Source: Methylobacterium sp. Leaf465
GTDB lineage: Bacteria > Pseudomonadota > Alphaproteobacteria > Rhizobiales > Beijerinckiaceae
Reading direction: 5' to 3'
Length of the DNA stretch: 64,000 bases
Assembly: GCF_001424705.1 (NCBI RefSeq)
Contig: NZ_LMRA01000002.1
Coordinates: 1-64,000, forward strand
Below the pieces are notes generated by a model. The model did not search any database, was not told the origin of the DNA, and worked only from the letters and a program-made list of their open reading frames with translations. This document shows positions 15,185 through 23,558 of the stretch, piece after piece. The translations under genes and the position numbers were made by a program. How positions within the stretch are numbered: the stretch's first letter is position 1; every line of letters starts with the position of its first letter.

Positions 15185-16123
15185 TCAGTAGCCCCGCCTC
15201 CGGTCGATCCCTGCCGGCGCACGGCCGGTGCGCCGGAACTCCGCCACTGCCTCGGCGACGAGCGCGGCGGCCGAGGCCATGTTCGTCGGGGCCGCGACGT
15301 GGGGCAGGATCGTGATCGCCGGATGGGTCCAGAGGCGGTGATCCGGGGGCAGGGGCTCCTCCGGGAAGACGTCGAGGATGGCGTGGCCGAGGGCGCCCGT
15401 CGACAGGGCGGCGAGGAGATCGTCCTCGACCACGTGCGCGCCGCGCCCGAAATTCACCAGGGCGGCGCCCGGCGGCAGGTGGCCGAAGGCGTCGGCGTTC
15501 AGGATGCCGCGGGTGTTCGGGGTCAGGGGCAGCAGGTTGACCAGGATGTCGGCCGCCGCGAGGCTCTGCACGAAGCCGTCCGGGCCGGTGGCGACCGGGA
15601 TCGTCCCGTGCGCGGTGCCGGACCGGCTCCAGCCCCGGACGGGAAAGCCGAGGGCGCGCAGGAGGTCGGCCGCGGCCCGGCCCATCTCGCCGAGGCCGAG
15701 GAGCGTCACGCGGCGCGCGCCGGCTAAGCGGACGGGGTGCTGGTGCCACGTTCCCGTGCGCTGCTGGGCGGCATAGAGCGGGAAGTCGCGGTGCAGGTGC
15801 AGGACCGCCGCCGCCACCGCCTCCGCCATGGCGCGCGCCAGGGTCGGGTCGACGAGGCGCCGCACGGGCACGTCGGGCAGCGTGTCGTCGAGGACGAGGC
15901 GGTCGACGCCGGCCCAGAGGCTCTGGATCCAGCGCAGGTTCGGCAGGCCCGCGAGGGACCCTAGTGGTGGGTTCGCCACGATGGCGACCTCCACCGCGTG
16001 CGCCGGGGCGCCCACGGAGGCCGTCTGGATCCGCTCCCCCGGCATGGCGGCGCCCAGGGCGTCCCGCCAGGCCGCCTCGTCCGCGGCGGGAAGGCTGGTC
16101 ACGAGAAGGAGGGGGGAGGGCAT
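15185..16123 (-). CDS. Glyoxylate/hydroxypyruvate reductase A-type 2-hydroxyacid dehydrogenase
   Basis: A 312-residue D-2-hydroxyacid dehydrogenase. The NAD(P)-binding Rossmann part carries LLGLGEMGRAAADLLRALGF (GxGxxG) and a following basic W-S-R-S-G, which suggests NADPH. Family blocks are LVNLLPLTPNTRGILNADAF, GAALVNFGRGAHVVEDDLL (the catalytic Arg region), DVFPEEPLPPDHRLW (Glu) and ITILPHVAA (catalytic His). Length and the PHVAAPTN ending match GhrA rather than GhrB/SerA. It would reduce glyoxylate or hydroxypyruvate, reactions that lie close to the serine cycle of methylotrophs. An AGGAG is found ahead of ATG 16123. It is divergent from the amidase gene, sharing a 141-base promoter region. 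Confidence 0.85.
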   Translation of the reverse strand: MPSPLLLVTSLPAADEAAWRDALGAAMPGERIQTASVGAPAHAVEVAIVANPPLGSLAGLPNLRWIQSLWAGVDRLVLDDTLPDVPVRRLVDPTLARAMAEAVAAAVLHLHRDFPLYAAQQRTGTWHQHPVRLAGARRVTLLGLGEMGRAAADLLRALGFPVRGWSRSGTAHGTIPVATGPDGFVQSLAAADILVNLLPLTPNTRGILNADAFGHLPPGAALVNFGRGAHVVEDDLLAALSTGALGHAILDVFPEEPLPPDHRLWTHPAITILPHVAAPTNMASAAALVAEAVAEFRRTGRAPAGIDRRRGY

Positions 16124-16264
16124 GGAGTCGGATCTCCTCGGGGCCGGCGCATATCGCCGGGCGACGGGATCACCCGCGAGCGGCCCGCCGTCAACGAAGC
16201 GCCTTGACCATTCCGGCCCGAAACCTGCCTGATCGCGGGCCTCTTCGATCCGTATCGGAATCCA

Positions 16265-17854
16265 ATGCCCAAGATCGCTTATCCCGGACCTGCCTGCGTC
16301 TTCGCCCTCGCGGGCGCCGTCCTCGCCCAAGCCGCCCCCGTCGCGGCGCAGGACCCGGCTTCGGCGCCTTTCCGAGTCGAGGCGGCGACGATCGCGGGGG
16401 CGCGCGAGGCCCTCGCCTCCGGGCGGATCACCTGCCGCGACCTGGTCCAGGGCTATCTCGACCGCATCGCCGCCTACGATCAGGCCGGTCCGAAGCTCGC
16501 GGCGATCCGGGCGCTGAACCCGCAGGCCCTGACCCAGGCCGAGGGCTACGACGCGGATCGCACGGCGGGCGCGGCCAAGCCCCTCGGTTGCGTGCCCCTG
16601 CTCCTCAAGGACAATTACGACACCGTCGAACTGCCGACGACCGGTGGTTCGGCGGCGCTGGCGGGCGCGCAGCCGGCGCAGGACGCCACGGCGGTGGCCC
16701 GCCTGCGCGCCGCCGGCGCCATCGTGCTGGCCAAGGCGAACATGCAGGAACTCGCCCTCGGCGGGGTCTCGGTGAGTTCGCTGGGGGGACAGGTCCGCAA
16801 TCCCTACGACCTGACCCGCACCCCCGGCGGCTCCAGCGGCGGCGTCGGCGCTGGGCTGGCTGCCGGCTTCGCCCTCGGGGGGCTCGGCAGCGACACCGTG
16901 AATTCCATCCGCTCGCCCGCCTCGGCCAACAACCTCGTGGGCCTGCGCGTCACCCAGGGGCTGATCAGCCTCGCGGGCATCATGCCGGTCTCGAAGACGC
17001 AGGATGCCATCGGGCCGATCACCCGCACGGTGGCGGATGCGGCGACCCTGCTGCAGGCCATGGCCGGCCCCGACCCGGCCGATCCCCTCACGGCCGCGGC
17101 GATCGGCAAGGTCGCGCGGAGCTACGCCGATGCGCTGAAGCCCGACGCCCTCAAGGGCGCCCGCCTCGGCGTCGTCCGGGCCCTGTTCGGGACCAAGCCG
17201 GAGCACGCGGAGGTCAACCGCGTCATGCAGACGGCCCTCGACGCCCTGGAGGCGGCGGGCGCCACCCTGGTGCGGATCGACGATCCGGCCTTCGAGGCCG
17301 ACGCCCTCAACCGCGAGGACGACGTTCAGACCTACGAGTACAAGGCGCTGATGAACGGCTATCTGGCCACGATCCCGAATGCGCCGCACAAGGATCTCGC
17401 CGGCATCCTGGCCTCGGGCCGGTTCCACCGCGCCGCCCTGGAGTCGTTCCTGACGGCCGCCGAGGCGCGCCAGGACGGCATGGCCGAGCCCGAGTACAGG
17501 GCCCGTCTCGGACGGATCGCGGCTCTGAAGGCGCATGTCACCGAGGTTTTCGCGGCGCAGAAGCTCGACGCCCTGGTCTACCCGCTGCAGAAGCGGCTCG
17601 TGGTGCCCATCGGCGAACTCAACCAGGCGGATCGCAACGGGATCGTCGCGGGGCTGACGGGCTTCCCCGCCATCGACGTCCCCGCCGGGTTCTCGGCCGC
17701 CACCGCGACGGCGCCCGAGGGCGTGCCGGTCGGCATGGACCTGCTCGGCCAGCCCTGGAGCGAGGCGAAGCTCCTCGGTCTCGCCTACGCCTTCGAGCAG
17801 GCGACGACCTTGCGTCGGCTGCCGGCGAGCACGCCGCCCCTCGGGGCGCGCTGA
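16265..17854 (+). CDS. Amidase-signature family hydrolase, exported
   Basis: A 529-residue protein with an N-terminal signal peptide (1-29, ending PVAAQ). The amidase signature follows with a Ser-cisSer-Lys triad: K115 in LLLKDNYDTV, S190 in TPGGSSGGVGAG, and S214 in GSDTVNSIRSPAS. The usual D-T-G-G-S-I-R is D-T-V-N-S-I-R here, a variant seen in a subset of the family. Export means it likely acts on amides in the periplasm rather than in Glu-tRNA amidation. Its TGA directly abuts the stop of the convergent AlkA-type gene (TGA/TCA at 17852-17857). Substrate unknown. Confidence 0.88.
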   Translation: MPKIAYPGPACVFALAGAVLAQAAPVAAQDPASAPFRVEAATIAGAREALASGRITCRDLVQGYLDRIAAYDQAGPKLAAIRALNPQALTQAEGYDADRTAGAAKPLGCVPLLLKDNYDTVELPTTGGSAALAGAQPAQDATAVARLRAAGAIVLAKANMQELALGGVSVSSLGGQVRNPYDLTRTPGGSSGGVGAGLAAGFALGGLGSDTVNSIRSPASANNLVGLRVTQGLISLAGIMPVSKTQDAIGPITRTVADAATLLQAMAGPDPADPLTAAAIGKVARSYADALKPDALKGARLGVVRALFGTKPEHAEVNRVMQTALDALEAAGATLVRIDDPAFEADALNREDDVQTYEYKALMNGYLATIPNAPHKDLAGILASGRFHRAALESFLTAAEARQDGMAEPEYRARLGRIAALKAHVTEVFAAQKLDALVYPLQKRLVVPIGELNQADRNGIVAGLTGFPAIDVPAGFSAATATAPEGVPVGMDLLGQPWSEAKLLGLAYAFEQATTLRRLPASTPPLGAR

Positions 17855-18481
17855 TCAGGCTGCGCGGGTCGGGGCCGGCACGAGGTCGCGCACCCGCCAC
17901 ATCGCGCGGGCGAGGTGGGAGCGATAGGGTGCGAAGGGGCGCGTGAACGCCTGCGTGTCCGTGCAGCCGGTCAGGCGCCGGAGGCTGCCGACGGCGGCGA
18001 CGTCGCCGGCCGGCCATATGTCCGGGTCGTGATAGTGGAAGATGCCGATCATGTCGGCGGTCCACTGGCCCACGCCCTTGATGCTGCGCAGGATCGCCGC
18101 GCGGTCCGGGTGGGGCAGGGTGGCGAGGTCGGGGCCGAACAGGCCCGCCTCGTCCGCGGCGCGGATGGCCTGGACCGCCCGCACCTTGGCGCCCGAGAGG
18201 CCGCAGCCGCGCAGGGTCTCGGCATGGGCTTCGACGAAGAGGTCGCGGGGGGCCACGCTCCGCAGCTGCGCCGCGGCCTCGACGCGGGCCCAGATGGCTG
18301 CTGCGGCGCGGACCGAGATCTGCTGGTTCACGACCTCGAGGGCGAGGCGGTCCGCGACATGGGCGTGGGTCGGCGGTTCGACCGCCACCGGCCCGAGGCG
18401 CGCGAGGGCGTCGTGCAGGGCATGGGACAACCCCCGGGCGGTGGCCAGGAGGTGGGCGTGCGGATCGGAATCGGGGCGCAT
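17855..18481 (-). CDS. DNA-3-methyladenine glycosylase, AlkA-type (HhH-GPD)
   Basis: A 208-residue protein that removes alkylated bases from DNA to start base-excision repair. The helix-hairpin-helix is at about 131-145 (LRSIKGVGQWTADM). The GPD loop follows with the catalytic aspartate D160 in DIWPAGDVAAVG. The segment LALEVVNQQISVRAAAAIWAR corresponds to the substrate-entry helices of the AlkA/Mag fold. It lacks the N-terminal beta domain of E. coli AlkA and is closer in size to yeast Mag1-like proteins. ATG 18481 is the start. It is convergent with the amidase gene and separated from the upstream small gene by a terminator. Confidence 0.9.
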   Translation of the reverse strand: MRPDSDPHAHLLATARGLSHALHDALARLGPVAVEPPTHAHVADRLALEVVNQQISVRAAAAIWARVEAAAQLRSVAPRDLFVEAHAETLRGCGLSGAKVRAVQAIRAADEAGLFGPDLATLPHPDRAAILRSIKGVGQWTADMIGIFHYHDPDIWPAGDVAAVGSLRRLTGCTDTQAFTRPFAPYRSHLARAMWRVRDLVPAPTRAA

Positions 18482-18518
18482 GCGGTCCGGCGGGGATTGG
18501 GCGGACAGGCCCGGAAAG

Positions 18519-18545
18519 GCCTCGGCCCCGAGACGGGGCCGAGGC
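18519..18545 (-). terminator. Terminator between the secreted 90-residue gene and the glycosylase gene
   Basis: A perfect 12-bp stem, GCCTCGGCCCCG / CGGGGCCGAGGC, with a 3-base loop, starts eight bases after the stop of the gene 18553-18825. On the minus strand it is followed by CTTTCC, a weak T-run. Confidence 0.75.
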
Positions 18546-18552
18546 GGTCGGC

Positions 18553-18825
18553 TTAGCGGTCGCGGCGCTCGCGCGTGATGGTGGTACGCTCCTCGCGACG
18601 CTCGATCCGGTCCTCACGGCGATCCGGATCGACACCGAGGACGCCGCCGACCGTGCCGGTGGCCGCGCCGACGGCGCCGCCCACCACGCCGCCGATCGGG
18701 CCGGCCGCGCGGTTGCCGTCCTCGACGCCGCGCTCGGCGCCCCGGATGGTGCCCTGGGCCTGCGCCGTGCCCGCGAGGACGACGGGGGTGAGGAGGAGGG
18801 CGGTGGCGATGACGAATGACTTCAT
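18553..18825 (-). CDS. Secreted glycine-rich small protein
   Basis: A 90-residue precursor with a clear signal peptide (MKSFVIATALLLTPVVLAGT, cleaved after AQA). A Gly/Ala/Val core follows (GGVVGGAVGAATGTVGGVLG) that could insert in or lie on the membrane. The tail is highly charged (DRREDRIERREERTTITRER). Similar glycine-zipper-bearing envelope proteins occur in Rhizobiales, and the function is unknown. It is a single gene with its own terminator downstream. A GGTCCC-like purine-poor region precedes the ATG, so the ribosome-binding site (AGGTCCCTTTC) is moderate. Confidence 0.75.
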   Translation of the reverse strand: MKSFVIATALLLTPVVLAGTAQAQGTIRGAERGVEDGNRAAGPIGGVVGGAVGAATGTVGGVLGVDPDRREDRIERREERTTITRERRDR

Positions 18826-19076
18826 GAAAGGGACCTCGCGTCGATGGTTCGGGATGGCCGGTCACGCCGTCGCGACCGGTTCGGCATGTCTCATCAACGG
18901 CCGAAACGCCGAAAGGTCACAGACTTCGCTGGAATAGGCGCGGGCGCGGGTGGTTTGGGCGGCGCTGCGCTTTCCGTTTTCGCGTCTTCGCGTGCCCTCT
19001 GCGGGCGATCGGCGTCGACGCGTTTGAAGCCGGCCGCACGCGCCATCTGCACCCGTCGAACGGCGCGCCCTGCCGC

Positions 19077-20078
19077 TCAGTAGGTCGCGAACATCGCGGC
19101 GATGTCGACCGGATCGCGGGTGCGGGTCAGCGCCAGCCCGAGCAGGATCCGCGCCTTCTGCGGCGTCAGGTTGTCGGCGCTGAGGATCCCGCGTTCGCGC
19201 AGGCGGGTCGTGACCGGCACCACGCCGCTGCCGGCGCGGGTGGACTGGACCACCACCACCCCGGCGGCCACGGCCTCGGCCAGGGCGTCGGCCTCGCCCG
19301 GGGGCGTCATGCCGGGGGCGAGGCCCGCCGAGACGAGTCCCTGCGCGCCTGCCGCCACGAAGGCGCGCACGGCGGTGCCGTCCGCGTCGGCATAGGCGTA
19401 GGCGACGTCGACCCGGGGCAGGGCGGCCCGCCCCTCCAGGGTGAAGGGCGTGCCCGGGGCGTGCCGTCGCTCGGGGCGGCGGTAGTAGCGGACATGCGGT
19501 CCATCGACGTGGCCGAGGACGCCGAAATCCGCCGTGCGGAAGGTCTGGAGCCGGCCGACCGAGGTTTTCGTCACCTCGCGGGCCGCCTGGATCTCGTCGT
19601 TGAGCACCACCAGCACCCCGCGCCCGCGCGAGGCCGGGTCGGCGGCGACCCGCAGGGCCGCGACGAGGTTGAGGCCGGCGTCGCTCGACAGGGCGCTGAT
19701 CGGGCGCTGGGCCCCGACGAGGACCACCGGACAGGCCACCGTCAGGGTGAGGCCGAGCGCGTAGGCGGTCTCCTCCAGGGTCGCGGTGCCGTGCCCGATC
19801 ACGATGCCGGCGAGGTCGGGATGGGCCTCCGCGAGTTCCGCGCAGAGGGCGGCGAGGGCACGCCACTCGGCAAAGCCGATGGCGGGGCTCGCCACCGCGC
19901 GGAACGGCACCGCGACCACCTCGGCCACGGTGCGCGCCTCGGGCACCCGCTCGAGGATCGCGTCGGCCGCGAGGCGTTGCCCGGTGGCGGTGTAGTCGAG
20001 GACGTCGAGGGAATCCCAGCCGAGGGACGCGATCGTCCCGCCCGTGCCGATGAAGGCCACCTTGGATCGCGTCGCCAT
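19077..20078 (-). CDS. L-asparaginase-family protein
   Basis: A 333-residue type of asparaginase or glutaminase hydrolysing asparagine to aspartate and ammonia. The first catalytic motif is FIGTGGTIASLG (nucleophile Thr near residue 15). The second is GIVIGHGTATLEETAYAL (T-D-T/S-like Thr with Glu). VLVGAQRPISALSSDAGLNL and VLVVLNDEIQAAREVTKTSV are further conserved blocks, with the Lys of VTKTSV. No signal peptide was seen, so it is probably cytoplasmic. The start is taken at MATRSKVAF (20078); upstream in-frame codons to 20123 look untranslated. No operon partner. Confidence 0.88.
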   Translation of the reverse strand: MATRSKVAFIGTGGTIASLGWDSLDVLDYTATGQRLAADAILERVPEARTVAEVVAVPFRAVASPAIGFAEWRALAALCAELAEAHPDLAGIVIGHGTATLEETAYALGLTLTVACPVVLVGAQRPISALSSDAGLNLVAALRVAADPASRGRGVLVVLNDEIQAAREVTKTSVGRLQTFRTADFGVLGHVDGPHVRYYRRPERRHAPGTPFTLEGRAALPRVDVAYAYADADGTAVRAFVAAGAQGLVSAGLAPGMTPPGEADALAEAVAAGVVVVQSTRAGSGVVPVTTRLRERGILSADNLTPQKARILLGLALTRTRDPVDIAAMFATY

Positions 20079-20154
20079 CGTGTCGTCGTCTCCGCCTGGT
20101 TGCCGGTTCGGCGGCCCTCCCATGCAGGAGGCTTGCCGGAGCGGCCTCCGTCCG

Positions 20155-20532
20155 TCAGCGGCGGGAGGTCGGCCGGGGCTTCAGGTCGTCGAGGGCGTCG
20201 GCATTGGCGCGGCCCCAGGCGTAGAGGAGTTCGACCGGCTCGACGAAGCGGCCCCCGAGCGCGGTCAGGCGATAGTCCACGGCGGGCGGCACCGTGCCGG
20301 CCACGTGGCGGGTGAGGAGGCCGCTCGCCTCCATGTCGCGCAGGGTCTGGGTCAGCATCTTCTTCGAGATGCCGGGCAGGCTGCGCTGGAGCACGCCGGT
20401 GCGCGCCGCCCCGCCGTGGCGGGCGTGCAGCGTATGCAGGACCATGCTGGTCCACTTGGTGGCGAACAGGTCGAGCACCCGGCGCGGTGCGCAGTCCTCG
20501 CGCCACGTCTCGTCCGCACTCAGCCTCTCCAT
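20155..20532 (-). CDS. HxlR-family transcriptional regulator
   Basis: A 125-residue winged-helix regulator. The HxlR pattern is complete: an N-terminal Cys-containing stretch (EDCAPRRVLDLFATKWTSMV), then RSLPGISKKMLTQTLRDMEA (recognition helix), SGLLTRHVAGTVPPAVDYRL (wing), TALGG, and a C-terminal dimerisation helix. The single cysteine near residue 14 could act as a redox or electrophile sensor, as in HypR/QorR-type members. It is divergent from the SDR oxidoreductase gene with a 111-base shared region, the usual position for a regulator of that gene. Confidence 0.9.
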   Translation of the reverse strand: MERLSADETWREDCAPRRVLDLFATKWTSMVLHTLHARHGGAARTGVLQRSLPGISKKMLTQTLRDMEASGLLTRHVAGTVPPAVDYRLTALGGRFVEPVELLYAWGRANADALDDLKPRPTSRR

Positions 20533-20559
20533 GGTCGTCGCCCTTTGCTGGTTACCGTT

Positions 20560-20616
20560 TGGTGCCTATGACCCCAATCGGTGCCGTCTGGTCAGGGGCG
20601 GACTGTCTCCATAGGT
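20560..20616. promoter_or_regulatory. Possible HxlR operator region
   Basis: In the divergent promoter region, TGGTGCC (20560) and CGGTGCC (20580) are repeated 20 bases apart, about two helical turns. CCTATG (20565) has its inverted partner CATAGG (20610). HxlR dimers bind such paired sites in divergent intergenic regions. The link is inference from position. Confidence 0.35.
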
Positions 20617-20643
20617 CGGTCTCAGATCAAGACGGAGACTTCC

Positions 20644-21708
20644 ATGACCAGGACGGCCCTCATCGCCGGCGTCAGCGGCATCGTCGGCAACAACCTCGCC
20701 CGTCACCTGGTGTCGGAGGGCTGGTCCGTGGCCGGCCTCGCCCGGCGCCCGCCCGCCGACCTGGCCGGCGTCACGCCGGTGGCCGCCGACCTCCTCGACC
20801 CCGAGAGCCTGCGCGGCGCGCTGGCGGAGGTCCGCCCCACCGACGTCTTCATCACGACCTGGCTCCGCCAGGAGACGGAGGCGGAGAACATCCGCGTCAA
20901 CGGGACGATGGTGCGCAATCTCCTCGACGCCCTTCGGCCGAACGGCGGCGTGGCGCATGTCGGCCTGGTCACCGGCCTCAAGCACTATCTCGGGCCGTTC
21001 GAGGCCTACGGGAAGGGCACCCTGCCGGCCACGCCGTTCCGCGAGGAGCAGGGCCGCCTCGACGTCGAGAACTTCTACTACGCGCAGGAAGACGAGGTCT
21101 TCGCCGCCGCAGCACGGGACGGCTTCGGCTGGAGCGTGCACCGGCCCCACACCATCATCGGCTACGCGCTCGGCAACGCCATGAACATGGGCGTGACCCT
21201 GGCGGTCTACGCCACGCTCTGCCGCGAGACCGGTCGGCCGTTCCGCTTCCCGGGCTCGGCCGCCCAGTGGAACGGGCTCACCGACATGACGGATGCGCGC
21301 ATCCTGGCGCGCCAGCTCGCCTGGGCCGCCACCACGCCGGCGGCCCGCAACGAGGCCTTCAACATCGTCGACGGCGACGTCTTCCGCTGGAGCTGGATGT
21401 GGGGCCGGATCGCCGACTGGTTCGGCGTGCAGCCGGCGCCCTTCGACGGCACGGTCCTGCCCCTGGAGCAGCAGATGGACGGCGCCGCCCCGCTCTGGGC
21501 CGAACTCGCCGCCCGGCACGGCCTCAAGGAGGCCGATCTCGGGCGCCTCGCCTCGGCCTGGCACACGGATGCGGATCTCGGCCGCCCCATCGAGGTCGTC
21601 ACCGACATGAGCAAGAGCCGGCGCCTCGGCTTCCTCGACTACCAGGCCACCGACGACGCGTTCTTCGACCTGTTCGCCCGCCTGCGGGCGGAGCGGGTCA
21701 TCCCCTGA
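20644..21708 (+). CDS. SDR oxidoreductase, PRISE-like (progesterone-5-beta-reductase/iridoid-synthase-type)
   Basis: A 354-residue NAD(P)-dependent reductase of the extended/atypical SDR type. The N-terminal GVSGIVGNNLARHLVSEG is the nucleotide-binding glycine motif, and GLARRPP follows the second strand, where basic residues favour NADPH. Family blocks are TDVFITTWLRQETEAENIRV, VGLVTGLKHYLGPFEAYG, and a segment near NFYYAQEDEVF that supplies the catalytic tyrosine of this group. Relatives reduce enones (C=C next to a carbonyl). GGAG lies 7 bases ahead of ATG 20644. Regulation by the divergent HxlR protein is likely. It ends 95 bases before the gamma-glutamyltransferase gene, so read-through is possible. 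Confidence 0.82.
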   Translation: MTRTALIAGVSGIVGNNLARHLVSEGWSVAGLARRPPADLAGVTPVAADLLDPESLRGALAEVRPTDVFITTWLRQETEAENIRVNGTMVRNLLDALRPNGGVAHVGLVTGLKHYLGPFEAYGKGTLPATPFREEQGRLDVENFYYAQEDEVFAAAARDGFGWSVHRPHTIIGYALGNAMNMGVTLAVYATLCRETGRPFRFPGSAAQWNGLTDMTDARILARQLAWAATTPAARNEAFNIVDGDVFRWSWMWGRIADWFGVQPAPFDGTVLPLEQQMDGAAPLWAELAARHGLKEADLGRLASAWHTDADLGRPIEVVTDMSKSRRLGFLDYQATDDAFFDLFARLRAERVIP

Positions 21709-21803
21709 CATCCGCCACCGGCCGGGGCTTCGCCCGCGACTTGGCGGACCCGGCGTTTGTCTCCATCATCGCCGGATCCCCCGATGCGCGAGACCCCGAT
21801 CCG

Positions 21804-23423
21804 ATGAAGCCGTTCGACTGGACCACCGGCTACCCCACCGTGCGGATGCCGATCTTCGGCCGCAACATGGTCTCGACCTCGCACGCCCTCGCGGCCCAGG
21901 CCGGCATCCGCATGCTGTGGCAGGGCGGCAATGCGGTCGATGCCGCCATCGCCACGGCGGCGGCCAAGACCATCACCGAGCCCTGCAGCAACGGCCTCGG
22001 CTCGGACGCCTTCTGCATCCTGTGGGACGGCAAGGCGCTGCACGGCCTCAACGCCTCGGGCGGGGCGCCGGCGGCCTGGACCCCCGACTACTTCGCCCGG
22101 AAATACGGGGCAGCCGAGCGCCCGCCGATGCGGGGCTGGGATTCCGTCACGGTGCCGGGCGCCGTCGCGGCCTGGGTGGCCCTGAGCGAGCGCTTTGGGA
22201 CGCTGCCCTTCGCCGATCTCCTGCAGCCCGCCATCGAGATCGCCGAGCGCGGCTACCTCGCGCCGGTCGTGGTGCAGCAGAAATGGGCGGCCGCTGCGAC
22301 GGTCGCCGATCTCGTGAGCAAGCCCGGCTTCGCCGAAACCTTCCTGCCCCGCGGCCGCGCCCCCCATGTGGGCGAGCGCGTCACCCTGCCGGGCATCGCC
22401 CGGTCGCTGCGGGCCATCGCCGAGACCAAGGGGTGGGCCTTCTACGAGGGCGAGATCGCCGAGGCCATGGCCCGCCACGCCGCGGCCCATGGCGGCGCCA
22501 TGACGGTGGCGGACCTTTCCGCCTTCCGGCCCGAATGGGTGACGCCGACGGCCAAGGACTACCGCGGCTACACCCTGCACGAGATCCCGCCGAACGGGCA
22601 GGGCATCGCCGCCCAGATCGCCCTCGGCATCCTCGACTCCTTCGACCTTGCGGGCTTGGCCCCCGACGGGCCGGCGGCGCAGCACCTTCAGATCGAGGCG
22701 ATGAAGCTCGCGTTCGCCGACACCTACCGCTACGTCGCCGACGCGCGCAGCATGGAGGTCAGCCCGGAGGCGATGCTCGACCCCGCCTATCTGGCGGACC
22801 GCGCCAAGCTGATCGACCCGCGCCGGGCGCAGGATTTCGGCGCCGGCAACCCGGTGCGCGGCGGCACCGTCTACCTCACGGCGGCCGATGAATCCGGCAT
22901 GATGGTGAGCTTCATCCAGTCGAACTTCATGGGCTTCGGCTCGGGCGTGGTCGTGCCCGAATGGGGCCTGTCGCTGCAGAACCGCGGCTACGGCTTCGTG
23001 CTGGACCCGCGCAGTCCGAACGTGGTGGCGCCGGGCAAGCGGCCCTTCCACACCATCATCCCGGGTTTCCTCACGCAGGGCGGCGCGCCCGTGATGAGCT
23101 TCGGTGTGATGGGCGGCAACATGCAGCCGCAAGGCCACCTGCAGACCCTGGTGCGGATGATCGACCACGGCCAGAACCCGCAGGCCGCCTGCGACGCGCC
23201 GCGCTGGCGCTTCAACGCGGGCCTGGAGATCAACGCCGAGGCGACGATGCCGGCCGCGACCCTGCAGGGCCTCGTGGAGCGCGGCCACCGGGTCGACGTG
23301 ATCCAGGACAGCTACCAGGATTTCGGCGCCGGCCAGTTCATCTGGCGCATGGGGGATGCGGGCACCGAGGGCTATGTCGGCGCCAGCGATCCGCGCCGCG
23401 ATGGGCAAGTGGCGGTTTGGTAA
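21804..23423 (+). CDS. ggt: Gamma-glutamyltransferase (first of two)
   Basis: A 539-residue Ntn-hydrolase that moves or hydrolyses gamma-glutamyl groups. The nucleophile is T355 in VRGGTVYLTAADESG, and autocleavage before it would give a large subunit of about 354 and a small one of about 185 residues. Substrate-site motifs include QGGNAVDAAIA, FYEGEIAEAMA, PPNGQGIAAQIAL and SNFMGFGSGVVVPEWG. The order T-V-Y-L-T instead of T-T-H-Y/F-S fits the YwrD-like, signal-less branch. No signal peptide is visible, so it is probably cytoplasmic. It heads a co-directional run of seven genes with a peptide ABC importer and a second copy, suggesting breakdown of imported gamma-glutamyl peptides. Confidence 0.92.
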   Translation: MKPFDWTTGYPTVRMPIFGRNMVSTSHALAAQAGIRMLWQGGNAVDAAIATAAAKTITEPCSNGLGSDAFCILWDGKALHGLNASGGAPAAWTPDYFARKYGAAERPPMRGWDSVTVPGAVAAWVALSERFGTLPFADLLQPAIEIAERGYLAPVVVQQKWAAAATVADLVSKPGFAETFLPRGRAPHVGERVTLPGIARSLRAIAETKGWAFYEGEIAEAMARHAAAHGGAMTVADLSAFRPEWVTPTAKDYRGYTLHEIPPNGQGIAAQIALGILDSFDLAGLAPDGPAAQHLQIEAMKLAFADTYRYVADARSMEVSPEAMLDPAYLADRAKLIDPRRAQDFGAGNPVRGGTVYLTAADESGMMVSFIQSNFMGFGSGVVVPEWGLSLQNRGYGFVLDPRSPNVVAPGKRPFHTIIPGFLTQGGAPVMSFGVMGGNMQPQGHLQTLVRMIDHGQNPQAACDAPRWRFNAGLEINAEATMPAATLQGLVERGHRVDVIQDSYQDFGAGQFIWRMGDAGTEGYVGASDPRRDGQVAVW

Positions 23424-23558
23424 TTGGCCGCGCTTGCGCCAGCATCCGCTGGCACGGATAATGTATGCACTTTCGAACGTCTTCCCGGCTCGTGCCGATC
23501 GGCCCTCGGGTGCGACCGATCCGCGATCCGGACCGATCCCTGTTCTGAAGGAAGCTTG

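Noticed and set aside
13366..15222. 618-residue minus-strand frame across the FAH gene and the 21-base repeats
   Set aside because: It crosses two supported genes in the wrong frame and owes its length to high GC and 3n repeats.
18826..19076. Plus-strand frame between the secreted 90-residue gene and the asparaginase gene
   Set aside because: Poor start, Arg-rich and no family; treated as intergenic.
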